The position numbers and the translations under genes are program-made. The notes beneath the pieces were generated by a model. It was given only the letters and a program-made list of their open reading frames with translations. It was not told the DNA's origin and made no database searches. A stretch of 64,000 nucleotides of DNA from Aminobacter carboxidus (GTDB lineage: Bacteria > Pseudomonadota > Alphaproteobacteria > Rhizobiales > Rhizobiaceae), in contig NZ_JACZEP010000007.1 of NCBI RefSeq assembly GCF_014863355.1, forward strand, positions 124,001 to 188,000. The letters run 5' to 3'. Below are positions 17,122-24,389 of this stretch, in pieces. Position 1 is the first letter of the stretch. Every line of letters starts with the position of its first letter.

Positions 17122-18176
17122 GACACGGCTCCCTCGCCGACGGGTTGGCGTTCCTGCGCCCAGTCGCCCAGCGCCACGTCCAGACGGCGCCATTCGACCT
17201 CGTGCCCTGGCAAGCCGCAACGCAACTGCGTCGGCCGGTCGGCGAAGCTGCGTACAAGGATACCCTCACGCCCCAGCGCCTTGAACAAGCCGGCGGCATC
17301 AGGAATGTCGACATGGCGAAACAGCGACGTTCCACCGGTGACGATCACGCCGGCGCGGGCAAAGGCCTGGTCGAGACGATGGGCGGCATGCGCCAGCGTC
17401 GTTCGCATCTCACGCTGCCAGTCAGCATCCGACAGCGCCTTGATGCCATATTCGAGCGATGGCACGGCCACCGACCAGGGCCCCAGCTCCTCTTCCAGTC
17501 GACCGGCGATATCTGGGTGGGCCAGGGCGAAGCCGAGACGGATTCCGGCCAGCCCGTAGAACTTGCCGAAAGAGCGCAGCACCACAAGGCCACCCTGCTC
17601 GACGTCGCCGGCAAGGCTCTGCGCCTGCGGGCCGACATCCATGAACGCCTCGTCGACGACCAGAAGCCCGCCGCGGGCGCGCAGGCCGGCGGCCAGTTCA
17701 AGCAGGTCCTTGCGCTGCACGACACGGCCGTCAGGGTTGTTCGGATTGACCACGACGGCAAGGTCGGCGTCGAAAAGCTGCCCGAAATCGCGCGTCTCGG
17801 CCACCTGATGACCGGCGATCGCAGCGGCGCGGGCATGTTCTTGATAGGTCGGCCCGAGCACGAAGGCGTGGCCGGGCCGCACCAGCGAGGCAATACGTGG
17901 CAGCAGAATCTGCGTGCCCGGCGCCGGCACCACATGGGCGGCCGAAAGCGCGCCATAAGCAGTGGCGGCAACCGCTGCGAGGTCGCGCGCCCGGCTCGGC
18001 TCCGGCAGGCGTGACAAGGCGGTGGCAGGCAGCTCGAAAAGCGGATAGGAGTTTGGATTAATCCCGGTCGACAGGTCGACGAATGGCTCGGGCGCTCCCG
18101 GAAACAGCGCCCTCGCCCGATCCAGGCTGCCGCCGTGGTCCACGGTCCCTGTCCTCCGTCCTGCAAGAAGCGTCAT
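17118..18176 (-). CDS. cobC: Threonine-phosphate decarboxylase
   Basis: A PLP enzyme of 352 residues from the histidinol-phosphate aminotransferase-like group. It makes (R)-1-amino-2-propanol O-2-phosphate, the linker that joins the corrin ring to the lower nucleotide loop. Visible motifs are VDLSTGINP near the N-terminus, VVNPNNPDGR, VVDEAFMDV and SFGKFYGLAGIRLGF with the PLP lysine. The name cobC follows the Pseudomonas denitrificans scheme (cobD in Salmonella). Its ATG overlaps the ATG of the divergent cobD by two bases (CATG), so the promoter of each gene must lie within the other's coding sequence. Confidence 0.92.
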   Translation of the reverse strand: MTLLAGRRTGTVDHGGSLDRARALFPGAPEPFVDLSTGINPNSYPLFELPATALSRLPEPSRARDLAAVAATAYGALSAAHVVPAPGTQILLPRIASLVRPGHAFVLGPTYQEHARAAAIAGHQVAETRDFGQLFDADLAVVVNPNNPDGRVVQRKDLLELAAGLRARGGLLVVDEAFMDVGPQAQSLAGDVEQGGLVVLRSFGKFYGLAGIRLGFALAHPDIAGRLEEELGPWSVAVPSLEYGIKALSDADWQREMRTTLAHAAHRLDQAFARAGVIVTGGTSLFRHVDIPDAAGLFKALGREGILVRSFADRPTQLRCGLPGHEVEWRRLDVALGDWAQERQPVGEGAVS

Positions 18177-19140
18177 GTTTTTTCCGCTCGCCTTCCTGTC
18201 GCTTCTGTTCGAACTCGGTCTCGGTTACCCGGACCGGCTGGTGCGTGCCATCGGCCACCCGGTGATCTGGATCGGCAAGCTGATATCCTTTCTCGACACC
18301 AGCCTCAACCGCGCCACCGATACCGACGCCAGGCGCCGCTTTCTGGGCGTGATCGCGCTTGCCGTCATCGTCGCCGTGCCGGCAGCGATCGCCTTTACCG
18401 TCGAGCGCCTGTTCGGGCTTGTCCCCTTCGGCATGCTTCTCACGGCAATCGCCGCTTCCAGCCTCGTCGCCCAGCGCAGCCTCGGCAGCCATGTCAAGGC
18501 GGTCGCCGATGCACTCGACAGCGGCGGCATCGTTGCCGGCCGCAAGACAGTATCCCAGATCGTCGGCCGCGACCCTGAAAGTCTCGATGAGGCAGGCGTC
18601 AGCCGCGCCGCCATCGAAAGCCTGGCCGAGAATTTCTCCGACGGCATCACTGCGCTAGCTTTCTGGCTCGCCGTCCTCGGCTTCGCCGGCGGTGCCGCCT
18701 ACAAGGCCGCCAATACCGCCGATTCGATGATCGGTCACCGTACCAGGCGACATGAAGCATTCGGCTGGGCAGCCGCGCGTTTCGACGACCTGATCAACCT
18801 GCCAGCATCGCGGCTGACGGCACTCGCTATCGTGCTCGCCGCCTTCCTTGTCCCTGGTACCGATCCACAGCGCGCCTGGCAGGCAGTCTGGCGCGATGCG
18901 AAAAAACACCGATCACCCAATGCCGGCTGGCCTGAAGCAGCGATGGCCGGCGCCCTGGGCCTCGCTTTGGCCGGCCCACGCGCCTATGGCGGCGTCATGG
19001 TCGACGACGCCTTCATGGGCGATGGCGGCCGCCGTGAAGCCACTGCGGCCGACATCCGCGCAGCACTCCGACTCTACTGGACCGCCGATGCGCTGATGGT
19101 CGGCACTCTCGGGCTGATCGCTGTCGTCTGCTGGTTCTGA
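18175..19140 (+). CDS. cobD: Adenosylcobinamide-phosphate synthase (CbiB/CobD)
   Basis: An inner-membrane enzyme of 321 residues that attaches aminopropanol (phosphate) to adenosylcobyric acid. It has several hydrophobic helices, an N-terminal YPDRLVRAIGHPVIWIGKLI, the conserved AIESLAENFSDGITALAFW segment and NTADSMIGHRTRRHEAFGW, all typical of CbiB. The start cannot be far from 18175 because MFFPLAFLSLLFELGLGYPD matches the family N-terminus; the ribosome site is weak (AAGAAG). It is convergent with cobO, whose stop is 13 bases away. Confidence 0.93.
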   Translation: MFFPLAFLSLLFELGLGYPDRLVRAIGHPVIWIGKLISFLDTSLNRATDTDARRRFLGVIALAVIVAVPAAIAFTVERLFGLVPFGMLLTAIAASSLVAQRSLGSHVKAVADALDSGGIVAGRKTVSQIVGRDPESLDEAGVSRAAIESLAENFSDGITALAFWLAVLGFAGGAAYKAANTADSMIGHRTRRHEAFGWAAARFDDLINLPASRLTALAIVLAAFLVPGTDPQRAWQAVWRDAKKHRSPNAGWPEAAMAGALGLALAGPRAYGGVMVDDAFMGDGGRREATAADIRAALRLYWTADALMVGTLGLIAVVCWF

Positions 19141-19153
19141 CCGCCACGGGCGC

Positions 19154-19771
19154 TCAGAACTCGATGCCCTTCTGCGCCTTCACCCCAGAAGCAAAATGGT
19201 GCTTGGTCGCGCCCATCTCGGTCACGAGATCGGCTGCCTCGACCAGCGCTGCCTTGGCGTTGCGGCCTGTGACCACGACATGCAGCCCCTCGCGCCGGCC
19301 TTTGAGCGCGGCAACCACCGCATCAAGGTTGAGGTAATCGTAGCGCAGCGCAATGTTGAGTTCGTCGAGCACGACCAGCGAGATGCTCGGGTCGGCCAGC
19401 AGCTCCTGCGCCTTCGCCCACGCGGCTTCGGCCGCTGCGATATCGCGCTTGATGTCCTGCGTTTCCCAGGTGAAGCCCTCGCCCATCGTGTGCCAGACAA
19501 CGCGGTCGCCAAAGGTCGCGAACGCGTCCTGCTCGCCCGAATGCCAGGCGCCCTTGATGAATTGCACAACGCCTACCTTGTGACCGTAGCCGAGCATGCG
19601 CAGCGCCAGCCCAAAGGCCGCCGTCGACTTGCCCTTGCCGGGGCCGGTATTGACGATCAGCAGGCCCTTCTCGACGATGGTCTTGCCCGCCACCTCGGCA
19701 TCCTGCACTGCCTTGCGCTTGGCCATCTTGGCGCGGTGGCGCTCGGCTTCCTGCTCGTCGATCGTCTTCAT
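19154..19771 (-). CDS. cobO: Cob(I)yrinic acid a,c-diamide adenosyltransferase
   Basis: A CobA/CobO-type adenosyltransferase of 205 residues that forms the Co-C bond with the adenosyl group from ATP. Its P-loop variant NTGPGKGKSTAAFGLALR is near residues 38-55, and VVLDELNIALRYDYL and VVTGRNA follow as expected. The ATG at 19771 overlaps the cobU stop (ATGA). The longer reading into cobU is only an open frame. It is the last gene of the riboswitch-led cbtB-cbtA-cobU-cobO unit. Confidence 0.95.
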   Translation of the reverse strand: MKTIDEQEAERHRAKMAKRKAVQDAEVAGKTIVEKGLLIVNTGPGKGKSTAAFGLALRMLGYGHKVGVVQFIKGAWHSGEQDAFATFGDRVVWHTMGEGFTWETQDIKRDIAAAEAAWAKAQELLADPSISLVVLDELNIALRYDYLNLDAVVAALKGRREGLHVVVTGRNAKAALVEAADLVTEMGATKHHFASGVKAQKGIEF

Positions 19772-20280
19772 CACTTCACCTTCATCGGCAGGCCGGCGAC
19801 CAAAAACAGCACCTCGCCGGCCACCGCTGCCACCTTCTGATTGAGCCTGCCCGCATCGTCGCGGAAGCGGCGGGCCAGCGCATTGTCGGGTACTATGCCG
19901 AGCCCAACCTCGTTGGAAACCACGAACCACGGCCCCCGCGGCCGCGCCAGAAGCGTAACGAGCGCGGAACCTTCCGCCTCGACGTCGTGATCGGCCAGCA
20001 TATGGTTGGTGAGCCAGAGCGTCAGGCAGTCGACCAGCACCGGTTCGCCATCGGGCACGCTGCCAAGCGCGCCGACCAGATCCAGCGGCGCATCGAGTGT
20101 CCGCCAGCCTTCGCCGCGGCGGCCGCGATGGATCGCGATGCGCTCGCGCATCTCGTCGTCATAGGCCTGCGCCGTGGCGATGTAGGTCCACGGCGCGGGA
20201 AATTGGGTGATGAGCCGCTCGGCATGTGCGCTCTTACCAGAGCGCGCACCACCGAGCAGGAAGGTCAGCGTCTCAGGCAA
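19771..20280 (-). CDS. cobU: Adenosylcobinamide kinase / phosphate guanylyltransferase
   Basis: A bifunctional 169-residue enzyme (CobU, or CobP in P. denitrificans) that phosphorylates adenosylcobinamide and then transfers GMP to it. The P-loop GGARSGKSAHAE is at residues 10-21. VDCLTLWLTNH and VSNEVGLGIVPDN, the latter carrying the family signature, are visible downstream. The start overlaps the end of cbtA by 8 bases and the stop overlaps cobO by four, which indicates one operon. Confidence 0.95.
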   Translation of the reverse strand: MPETLTFLLGGARSGKSAHAERLITQFPAPWTYIATAQAYDDEMRERIAIHRGRRGEGWRTLDAPLDLVGALGSVPDGEPVLVDCLTLWLTNHMLADHDVEAEGSALVTLLARPRGPWFVVSNEVGLGIVPDNALARRFRDDAGRLNQKVAAVAGEVLFLVAGLPMKVK

Positions 20281-21052
20281 GGCGGCCGTTCAGCGACGGT
20301 GCGGGCTCGCTCATGAAGCGATTGCGCACGAAGCCTGCCACCGCGCCCAGCACCACCCAAAACACCAAGTTGGTGATGGTGACCGCGACGACGAAGCTGT
20401 GGTGCAGGTCGGCCGGGATCGGCGACTCATGGCTTTCTGGCTGCGGTGCACCGACGATATGCGGCGCAACGATCAGGGCCACACCGAGGATCGCCAGCGG
20501 TAGCGACTGCTTGAAGGCGATCAGCGCAAGCCCAGCCGCAGTGGCGACGACGGTCAGTGTCCACCAGATCTGGCGTGCGCCAAGGTCGGCTGCCGGCATC
20601 GCCGGCAGTTCCGGTGGAAGGCCAAGCCCGGGAGCAAGGGTGAAGACGGCGAAGCCAGCAAACCCCCAGAACACGCCTTGGCGCCAGTTGGCGATACCGC
20701 CTGCGAATTCGGAGACGGCAACCAGGATCAGTGCGAACGCAACGCCACTGACGATGTTGGCGAGAGCCGAATAGGCAAAACGCTCGGCGCCGTCGGCCGG
20801 AGCCCAGGCCTCGGCTTCTTCTTCGACTGGCGCCGCGGCCTGTGCCGCGGGTGCCTCGGTGCCGGCCGCAGGCGCGGTTGCCTCGGTCCCGGCAGTCGGT
20901 GCTGCAACATGCTCGTGGCCGCCGGCATTTTCATAGGTTTCCGCCTTGAGGATCAGCGGAACGGTTGCATAGGTTTGAAGGGCGGCAAGGACCACGCCGG
21001 CCAATAGGCCGCTGATCGCCGCGATGAACACGACGTTTCTGAAGATCGACAT
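20273..21052 (-). CDS. cbtA: CbtA cobalt transporter subunit
   Basis: A 259-residue membrane protein of the CbtA family, a predicted cobalt uptake component found beside cbtB and under cobalamin riboswitches. It has five predicted hydrophobic helices. A soluble loop of about 45 residues, rich in Ala, Pro and Glu and starting GGHEHVAAP, follows the first helix. The ATG at 21052 (MSIFRNVVFIAAIS) is chosen because 16 bases separate it from the cbtB stop; a weak AAGG precedes it. Longer reading runs into cbtB. Confidence 0.9.
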   Translation of the reverse strand: MSIFRNVVFIAAISGLLAGVVLAALQTYATVPLILKAETYENAGGHEHVAAPTAGTEATAPAAGTEAPAAQAAAPVEEEAEAWAPADGAERFAYSALANIVSGVAFALILVAVSEFAGGIANWRQGVFWGFAGFAVFTLAPGLGLPPELPAMPAADLGARQIWWTLTVVATAAGLALIAFKQSLPLAILGVALIVAPHIVGAPQPESHESPIPADLHHSFVVAVTITNLVFWVVLGAVAGFVRNRFMSEPAPSLNGRLA

Positions 21053-21068
21053 GATTGGATCGCCTTGG

Positions 21069-21245
21069 TTAGTGGCAGGGGAAAGCCATCGAGTGGCGAT
21101 AGTCGTGGGCAGCATTGTGCACCACTTCCATGTGCGAGAACCCGAGGAAGCCAACAACGAAAAGGCCGAGCAGCCCGGCAAGCGCCAGCTGCATGGTACG
21201 CGACTGCGAAGAGACGTCGGTGCCGAGAGCAGAAACAGTGTTCAT
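21069..21245 (-). CDS. cbtB: CbtB small cobalt transporter subunit
   Basis: A 58-residue protein with one transmembrane helix (LALAGLLGLFVVGFLGFSHM) and the conserved histidine-rich tail HNAAHDYRHSMAFPCH, thought to capture cobalt for CbtA. The ATG at 21245 gives MNTVSALGTDVSSQ and follows AAAGGAC at about 7 bases. It is the first gene after the minus-strand cobalamin riboswitch, so it is expected to be shut off when cobalamin is abundant. Confidence 0.92.
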   Translation of the reverse strand: MNTVSALGTDVSSQSRTMQLALAGLLGLFVVGFLGFSHMEVVHNAAHDYRHSMAFPCH

Positions 21246-21258
21246 CGTAAGTCCTTTC

Positions 21259-21275
21259 GCCCTCCACCCGAGGGC
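21259..21275 (-). promoter_or_regulatory. Hairpin next to cbtB ribosome site (expression platform)
   Basis: On the minus strand GCCCTC-GGGTG-GAGGGC forms a 6-bp hairpin ending 5 bases before AAAGGAC. There is no U-run, so translational rather than transcriptional control is more likely. Confidence 0.5.
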
Positions 21276-21291
21276 ACAGAGATAAGTGCCT

Positions 21292-21463
21292 GTCGCCGGC
21301 AGGTCTCCTGGCTTGCGGATCGGCACCCTTCCCCGCCTTCCCGAAGCAAGCTTCAGTGGCATTTGGGGAGAGCTAACCGCACACAGTTGCGGGGGCAGCC
21401 ACGGCTTCGGACCTCTAGGGCCCTTACCGCATTCCCTCTTGATTCCGTAACGGAACCGACGAC
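21292..21463 (-). promoter_or_regulatory. Cobalamin riboswitch upstream of cbtB
   Basis: Read on the minus strand, the segment has the conserved cobalamin core: GAGGGAATGCGGT, CCCCCGCAACTGTG, GCCACTG, GGGAAGGC and the B12 box GCCAGGAGACC. The closing P1 stem pairs GTCGTCGG at the 5' end with CCGGCGAC at the 3' end, and this sets the boundaries. It should reduce expression of cbtB-cbtA-cobU-cobO when adenosylcobalamin is bound. Confidence 0.95.
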
Positions 21464-21541
21464 GCCGCAACTATAGAAACAAATGCACTGGGCGGCAAAC
21501 CAAATTCCGACGCCAGACGGCGCGAATGCGGCGTTTGGCGA

Positions 21542-22231
21542 TCAGCCGCGGGCGACGATTCGCTCGGCCACAAGATGCTGAAGCCGCCACAGATGCCGGT
21601 CGTGGATGGCCCGCTCTTCAAGGTTCTTGACCACATTGTAGAGGTAATCAGCCGCCGAGCCCCAATGGCCGCAGGTTGTCGCCAGCCGCTCCGCCACCTC
21701 GTCCTCGCCGAGCCCGCCGGCATAGGCGCGGCCTTCGCGGTTGATGACGAAGGCCAGCGCGGTCAGCGGACCTTCGTCGGTGGCGAGATTCAGCCAGCGC
21801 GGCTTGTAGGTGGAGGGTTTCAGCGTCATCTCGCGGCGAAACAGCTTGTCCAACTGCTCGCGGCGATCCCCGTCCATCAGCCGGAGCGCCAGGCCCTTGC
21901 ACTGGCCGCCACGATCCATGCCCATCATCAGCCCCGGCTGCTCTTTCGTTGCGCGCCAGCGGTTCATGCTGATGCAGAACGACCGGTGCCAGCCGCGCGC
22001 CAGTGCCACCCTTTCATCGGTGTGTTCGACCTCGGGCTTCCAGATCAGTGAGCCATAGGCGAACAGCCAAAGTGGTCCATTGCCAGGACGCGCGGCAAGC
22101 GTTTCGTCGATCATCGCCGCATAGTCGGCGTCGTCGAGATGCATCGCGTCGGGGTCGGGGCCGGTATCGGCAACCTCGCGATGGCAGCGCGCGACCAGCT
22201 CTTCGGTCAGCGACATCTTTCGTCCGATCAT
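21542..22231 (-). CDS. Gamma-glutamylcyclotransferase (ChaC-like)
   Basis: A 229-residue ChaC family protein, which releases 5-oxoproline from glutathione. The glycine-rich substrate loop LWLFAYGSLIWKPEV is near residues 53-67 and the catalytic glutamate lies in LFRREMTLKPSTYKPRW. MIGRKMSLTEE offers two starts: the ATG at 22231, or the second Met, which is preceded by GGACGAAAG. Its stop is about 80 bases from the 5' end of the cobalamin riboswitch, and the gene is transcribed in the same direction. Glutathione specificity is inferred. Confidence 0.88.
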   Translation of the reverse strand: MIGRKMSLTEELVARCHREVADTGPDPDAMHLDDADYAAMIDETLAARPGNGPLWLFAYGSLIWKPEVEHTDERVALARGWHRSFCISMNRWRATKEQPGLMMGMDRGGQCKGLALRLMDGDRREQLDKLFRREMTLKPSTYKPRWLNLATDEGPLTALAFVINREGRAYAGGLGEDEVAERLATTCGHWGSAADYLYNVVKNLEERAIHDRHLWRLQHLVAERIVARG

Positions 22232-22313
22232 GCCCGCCCCATCAATTGCTTAACCCTGTGCACGACAGACAGTTCTGCTCTCTTCCGCCCCGCTTCAACC
22301 ATGATAGTGCTGC

Positions 22314-23351
22314 ATGGGCGCTGCAACACCCGAAAACGCAGAAGCGAACAACATGACGATGCAACCGAGCCCTGAACACGTTCAAGCCCCATCGCGGCGC
22401 GTATCGGTCATCGACATCGCCCGCGGCGTGGCCCTGATCGCCATGGCGATCTACCACTTCGCCTGGGACCTCGAGTTCTTCGGTTATGCCGACCCAGGCA
22501 TGACCGCCTATGGCAACTGGAAGCTGTTCGCCCGCTGCATCGCTTCAAGCTTCCTGTTTCTGGTCGGCGTCAGCCTGGTGCTGGCGCATGCCAAGGGCAT
22601 CCGCTGGCCGGGATATTTCAGGCGCCTCGCCATGGTGGCGGCAGCAGCATTCGCGATCACCGCCGCAACCTGGTTCGCCACGCCCGATACCTTCATCTTC
22701 TTCGGCATCCTGCACCACATCGCCCTCGCCAGCGTGCTTGGCCTCGCTTTCCTGCGCGTCCCGCCGGTTTTGACGCTGGTCGCCGCCGCCCTTGTCGTTA
22801 CAGCCCCCAGCTATTTGCGCTCGGAAGCCTTCAATCACCCGGCACTGTTCTGGATCGGCCTTTCCACCGCCAACCCGCGTTCCAACGATTTCGTGCCGCT
22901 GTTTCCGTTCTTCGGCGCCGTACTGACCGGCATCGGTGTCGCCGGACTTGCGCTCAAGGCAGGCCTGTTCGAAAAAATGGCGCGGCTGCAGCCCGGCGCC
23001 TGGTCGCGGCCGCTGTCCTTCTTCGGTCGCCACAGCCTTGCATTCTATCTCATCCACCAGCCGGTGATGATCTCGTTGGTCTGGCTGTTCGCCCAGGTCT
23101 TTCCAGCTCCCGTCGAAACCCGCGAGGTCACCTTCCTCAAATCCTGCCAGGTTTCCTGCGAGCAGAGCCGCGACACCGATTTCTGCTCGCGCTACTGTGT
23201 CTGCATGCTCGACGAACTGCAGAAAGATGATTCGTTCGACCGGCTCTATGCCGCCGACCAGAGCCCCGAGCTCAGGGCGCATGTCGCCCAGACCGCTGCG
23301 ATGTGCACGGCCAACACGGACAGCCAGACTACGCCAGGAGGAGCGCAATGA
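22314..23351 (+). CDS. DUF1624 / heparan-alpha-glucosaminide N-acetyltransferase-like membrane protein with Cys-rich tail
   Basis: A 345-residue multi-pass membrane protein. VIDIARGVALIAMAIYHF near residue 35 is the signature of the DUF1624/HGSNAT catalytic domain family, and FFGRHSLAFYLIHQPVMI closes the membrane domain near residue 250. The remaining tail of about 90 residues is soluble and carries five cysteines spaced C-X3-C-X8-C-X3-C-X-C (23146-23205). MTMQPSP at 22353 is an alternative start. The stop overlaps the next gene (ATGA). The substrate is unknown; acyltransfer to an extracytoplasmic acceptor is family-level inference. Confidence 0.85.
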   Translation: MGAATPENAEANNMTMQPSPEHVQAPSRRVSVIDIARGVALIAMAIYHFAWDLEFFGYADPGMTAYGNWKLFARCIASSFLFLVGVSLVLAHAKGIRWPGYFRRLAMVAAAAFAITAATWFATPDTFIFFGILHHIALASVLGLAFLRVPPVLTLVAAALVVTAPSYLRSEAFNHPALFWIGLSTANPRSNDFVPLFPFFGAVLTGIGVAGLALKAGLFEKMARLQPGAWSRPLSFFGRHSLAFYLIHQPVMISLVWLFAQVFPAPVETREVTFLKSCQVSCEQSRDTDFCSRYCVCMLDELQKDDSFDRLYAADQSPELRAHVAQTAAMCTANTDSQTTPGGAQ

Positions 23352-23824
23352 CCGACCTCAACGCCGCCCCCAACAGGGTGCCATGGCCGCCGATCCTCTA
23401 CCTCTTGGCGATCGTGGTGGCAGCGGTTCTCGGCCTGCTCTTTCCTTTGCCGTGGATCACCGAGCCGCTGTCGGACCTGCTCTACGCCGCCGGCTGGCTG
23501 GCGGTCGCAGGCGTCGCTGCGATCTATTACTCAGCCATGCGTACGTTGAAGCGTGCCAAGACCACTATCCGCCCCGACAGGCCGTCCGAACATCTGGTCA
23601 CCTCGGGCGCCTTCTCCTTCACCCGCAACCCGATCTATTTCGCCAACACGCTGCTGATGATCGCCATCGGCTTGATCACTGCCAACATCTGGTTCATTGC
23701 GCTTGCGGTCGTTGCCGCTTTCGCCACGCAAAAGCTCGCCATTGTTCCCGAGGAAAAGCACCTGCAGGCCCGCTTCGGCAAGAAATACATCGATTATTCA
23801 AAGAGGGTCCGGCGCTGGATCTGA
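23348..23824 (+). CDS. Isoprenylcysteine carboxyl methyltransferase (ICMT)-like membrane protein
   Basis: A 158-residue protein with four predicted membrane helices and the SAM-binding C-terminal motif of the ICMT/PEMT group: HLVTSGAFSFTRNPIYFANT and PEEKHLQARFGKKYIDY. The ATG at 23348 overlaps the stop of the DUF1624 gene (ATGA), so the pair is probably coupled. The bacterial substrate is unknown; lipids or small isoprenoid acceptors are possibilities from the family. Confidence 0.85.
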   Translation: MTDLNAAPNRVPWPPILYLLAIVVAAVLGLLFPLPWITEPLSDLLYAAGWLAVAGVAAIYYSAMRTLKRAKTTIRPDRPSEHLVTSGAFSFTRNPIYFANTLLMIAIGLITANIWFIALAVVAAFATQKLAIVPEEKHLQARFGKKYIDYSKRVRRWI

Positions 23825-23842
23825 GTGACCGCAGCCTGCGGC

Positions 23843-24229
23843 TCAGGTGTTGACGCCGAGTTCGACCAGGCGCTCGACACAGGACTCTTCGGCCTGGTCC
23901 AGTTCGGCCAGGGTCTCTTCGAGGTCGCGCCGCTTCTGGCGCAAATCCTCGCGCTTTTCCTCGATGCGCTTGATCATCAACTTGAGTTGACCGACCTCGC
24001 CCGGCGGCTCGCGATACATCTGGATGATCTCGCGGATCTCGTTGATCGAGAAGCCGAGCCGCTTGCCGCGCATGATCTGGCGAATGAGATGCCGGTCGGA
24101 CGGCCGGAACAGACGGGTACGGCCACGGCGCACGGGCTGAACCAGTCCCTCGTCCTCGTAGAAGCGCAGCGTCCGCGTCGAAATGTCGAATTCGCGGGTC
24201 AGTTCGGTAATCGAGTAATATTCCCGCAT
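23843..24229 (-). CDS. MerR family regulator (LiuR-like)
   Basis: A 128-residue MerR protein. The winged HTH is at residues 5-75 (REYYSITELTREFDISTRTL, then RFYEDEGL) and a long dimerisation coiled coil follows to the C-terminus. The conserved regions GKRLGFSINEIREIIQMY and EVGQLKLMIKRIEEKR match regulators near branched-chain amino-acid or acyl-CoA genes, with no metal-binding cysteines. The ATG at 24229 is preceded by GGAGAG; the longer frame is rejected. Its target genes are not evident here. A TTTACGTAAA dyad upstream may be its own operator. Confidence 0.88.
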   Translation of the reverse strand: MREYYSITELTREFDISTRTLRFYEDEGLVQPVRRGRTRLFRPSDRHLIRQIMRGKRLGFSINEIREIIQMYREPPGEVGQLKLMIKRIEEKREDLRQKRRDLEETLAELDQAEESCVERLVELGVNT

Positions 24230-24363
24230 CGTCTCTCCACCCGGCGGACGCTCTCGCCCCGCCTCAAATTCATGCCGGGCACTAGCCGAGGCGATCATGC
24301 CGCGCGACTGGATCCGCGCAGCCAAGGGACCGTCGCCGATCCCTCGCGGAGTCTGGCACGCGA

Positions 24364-24380
24364 TTTACGTAAAAGTCAAT
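24364..24380 (-). promoter_or_regulatory. Candidate MerR-type operator/promoter upstream of LiuR-like gene
   Basis: On the minus strand TTGACT is followed directly by TTTACGTAAA, a perfect 10-bp palindrome. MerR regulators bind dyads between -35 and -10. It lies about 135 bases before the start codon and close to the end of mgtE. The combination of a -35-like hexamer and a dyad is visible; the identity of the bound regulator is inference. Confidence 0.35.
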
Positions 24381-24389
24381 CGAGCACAA

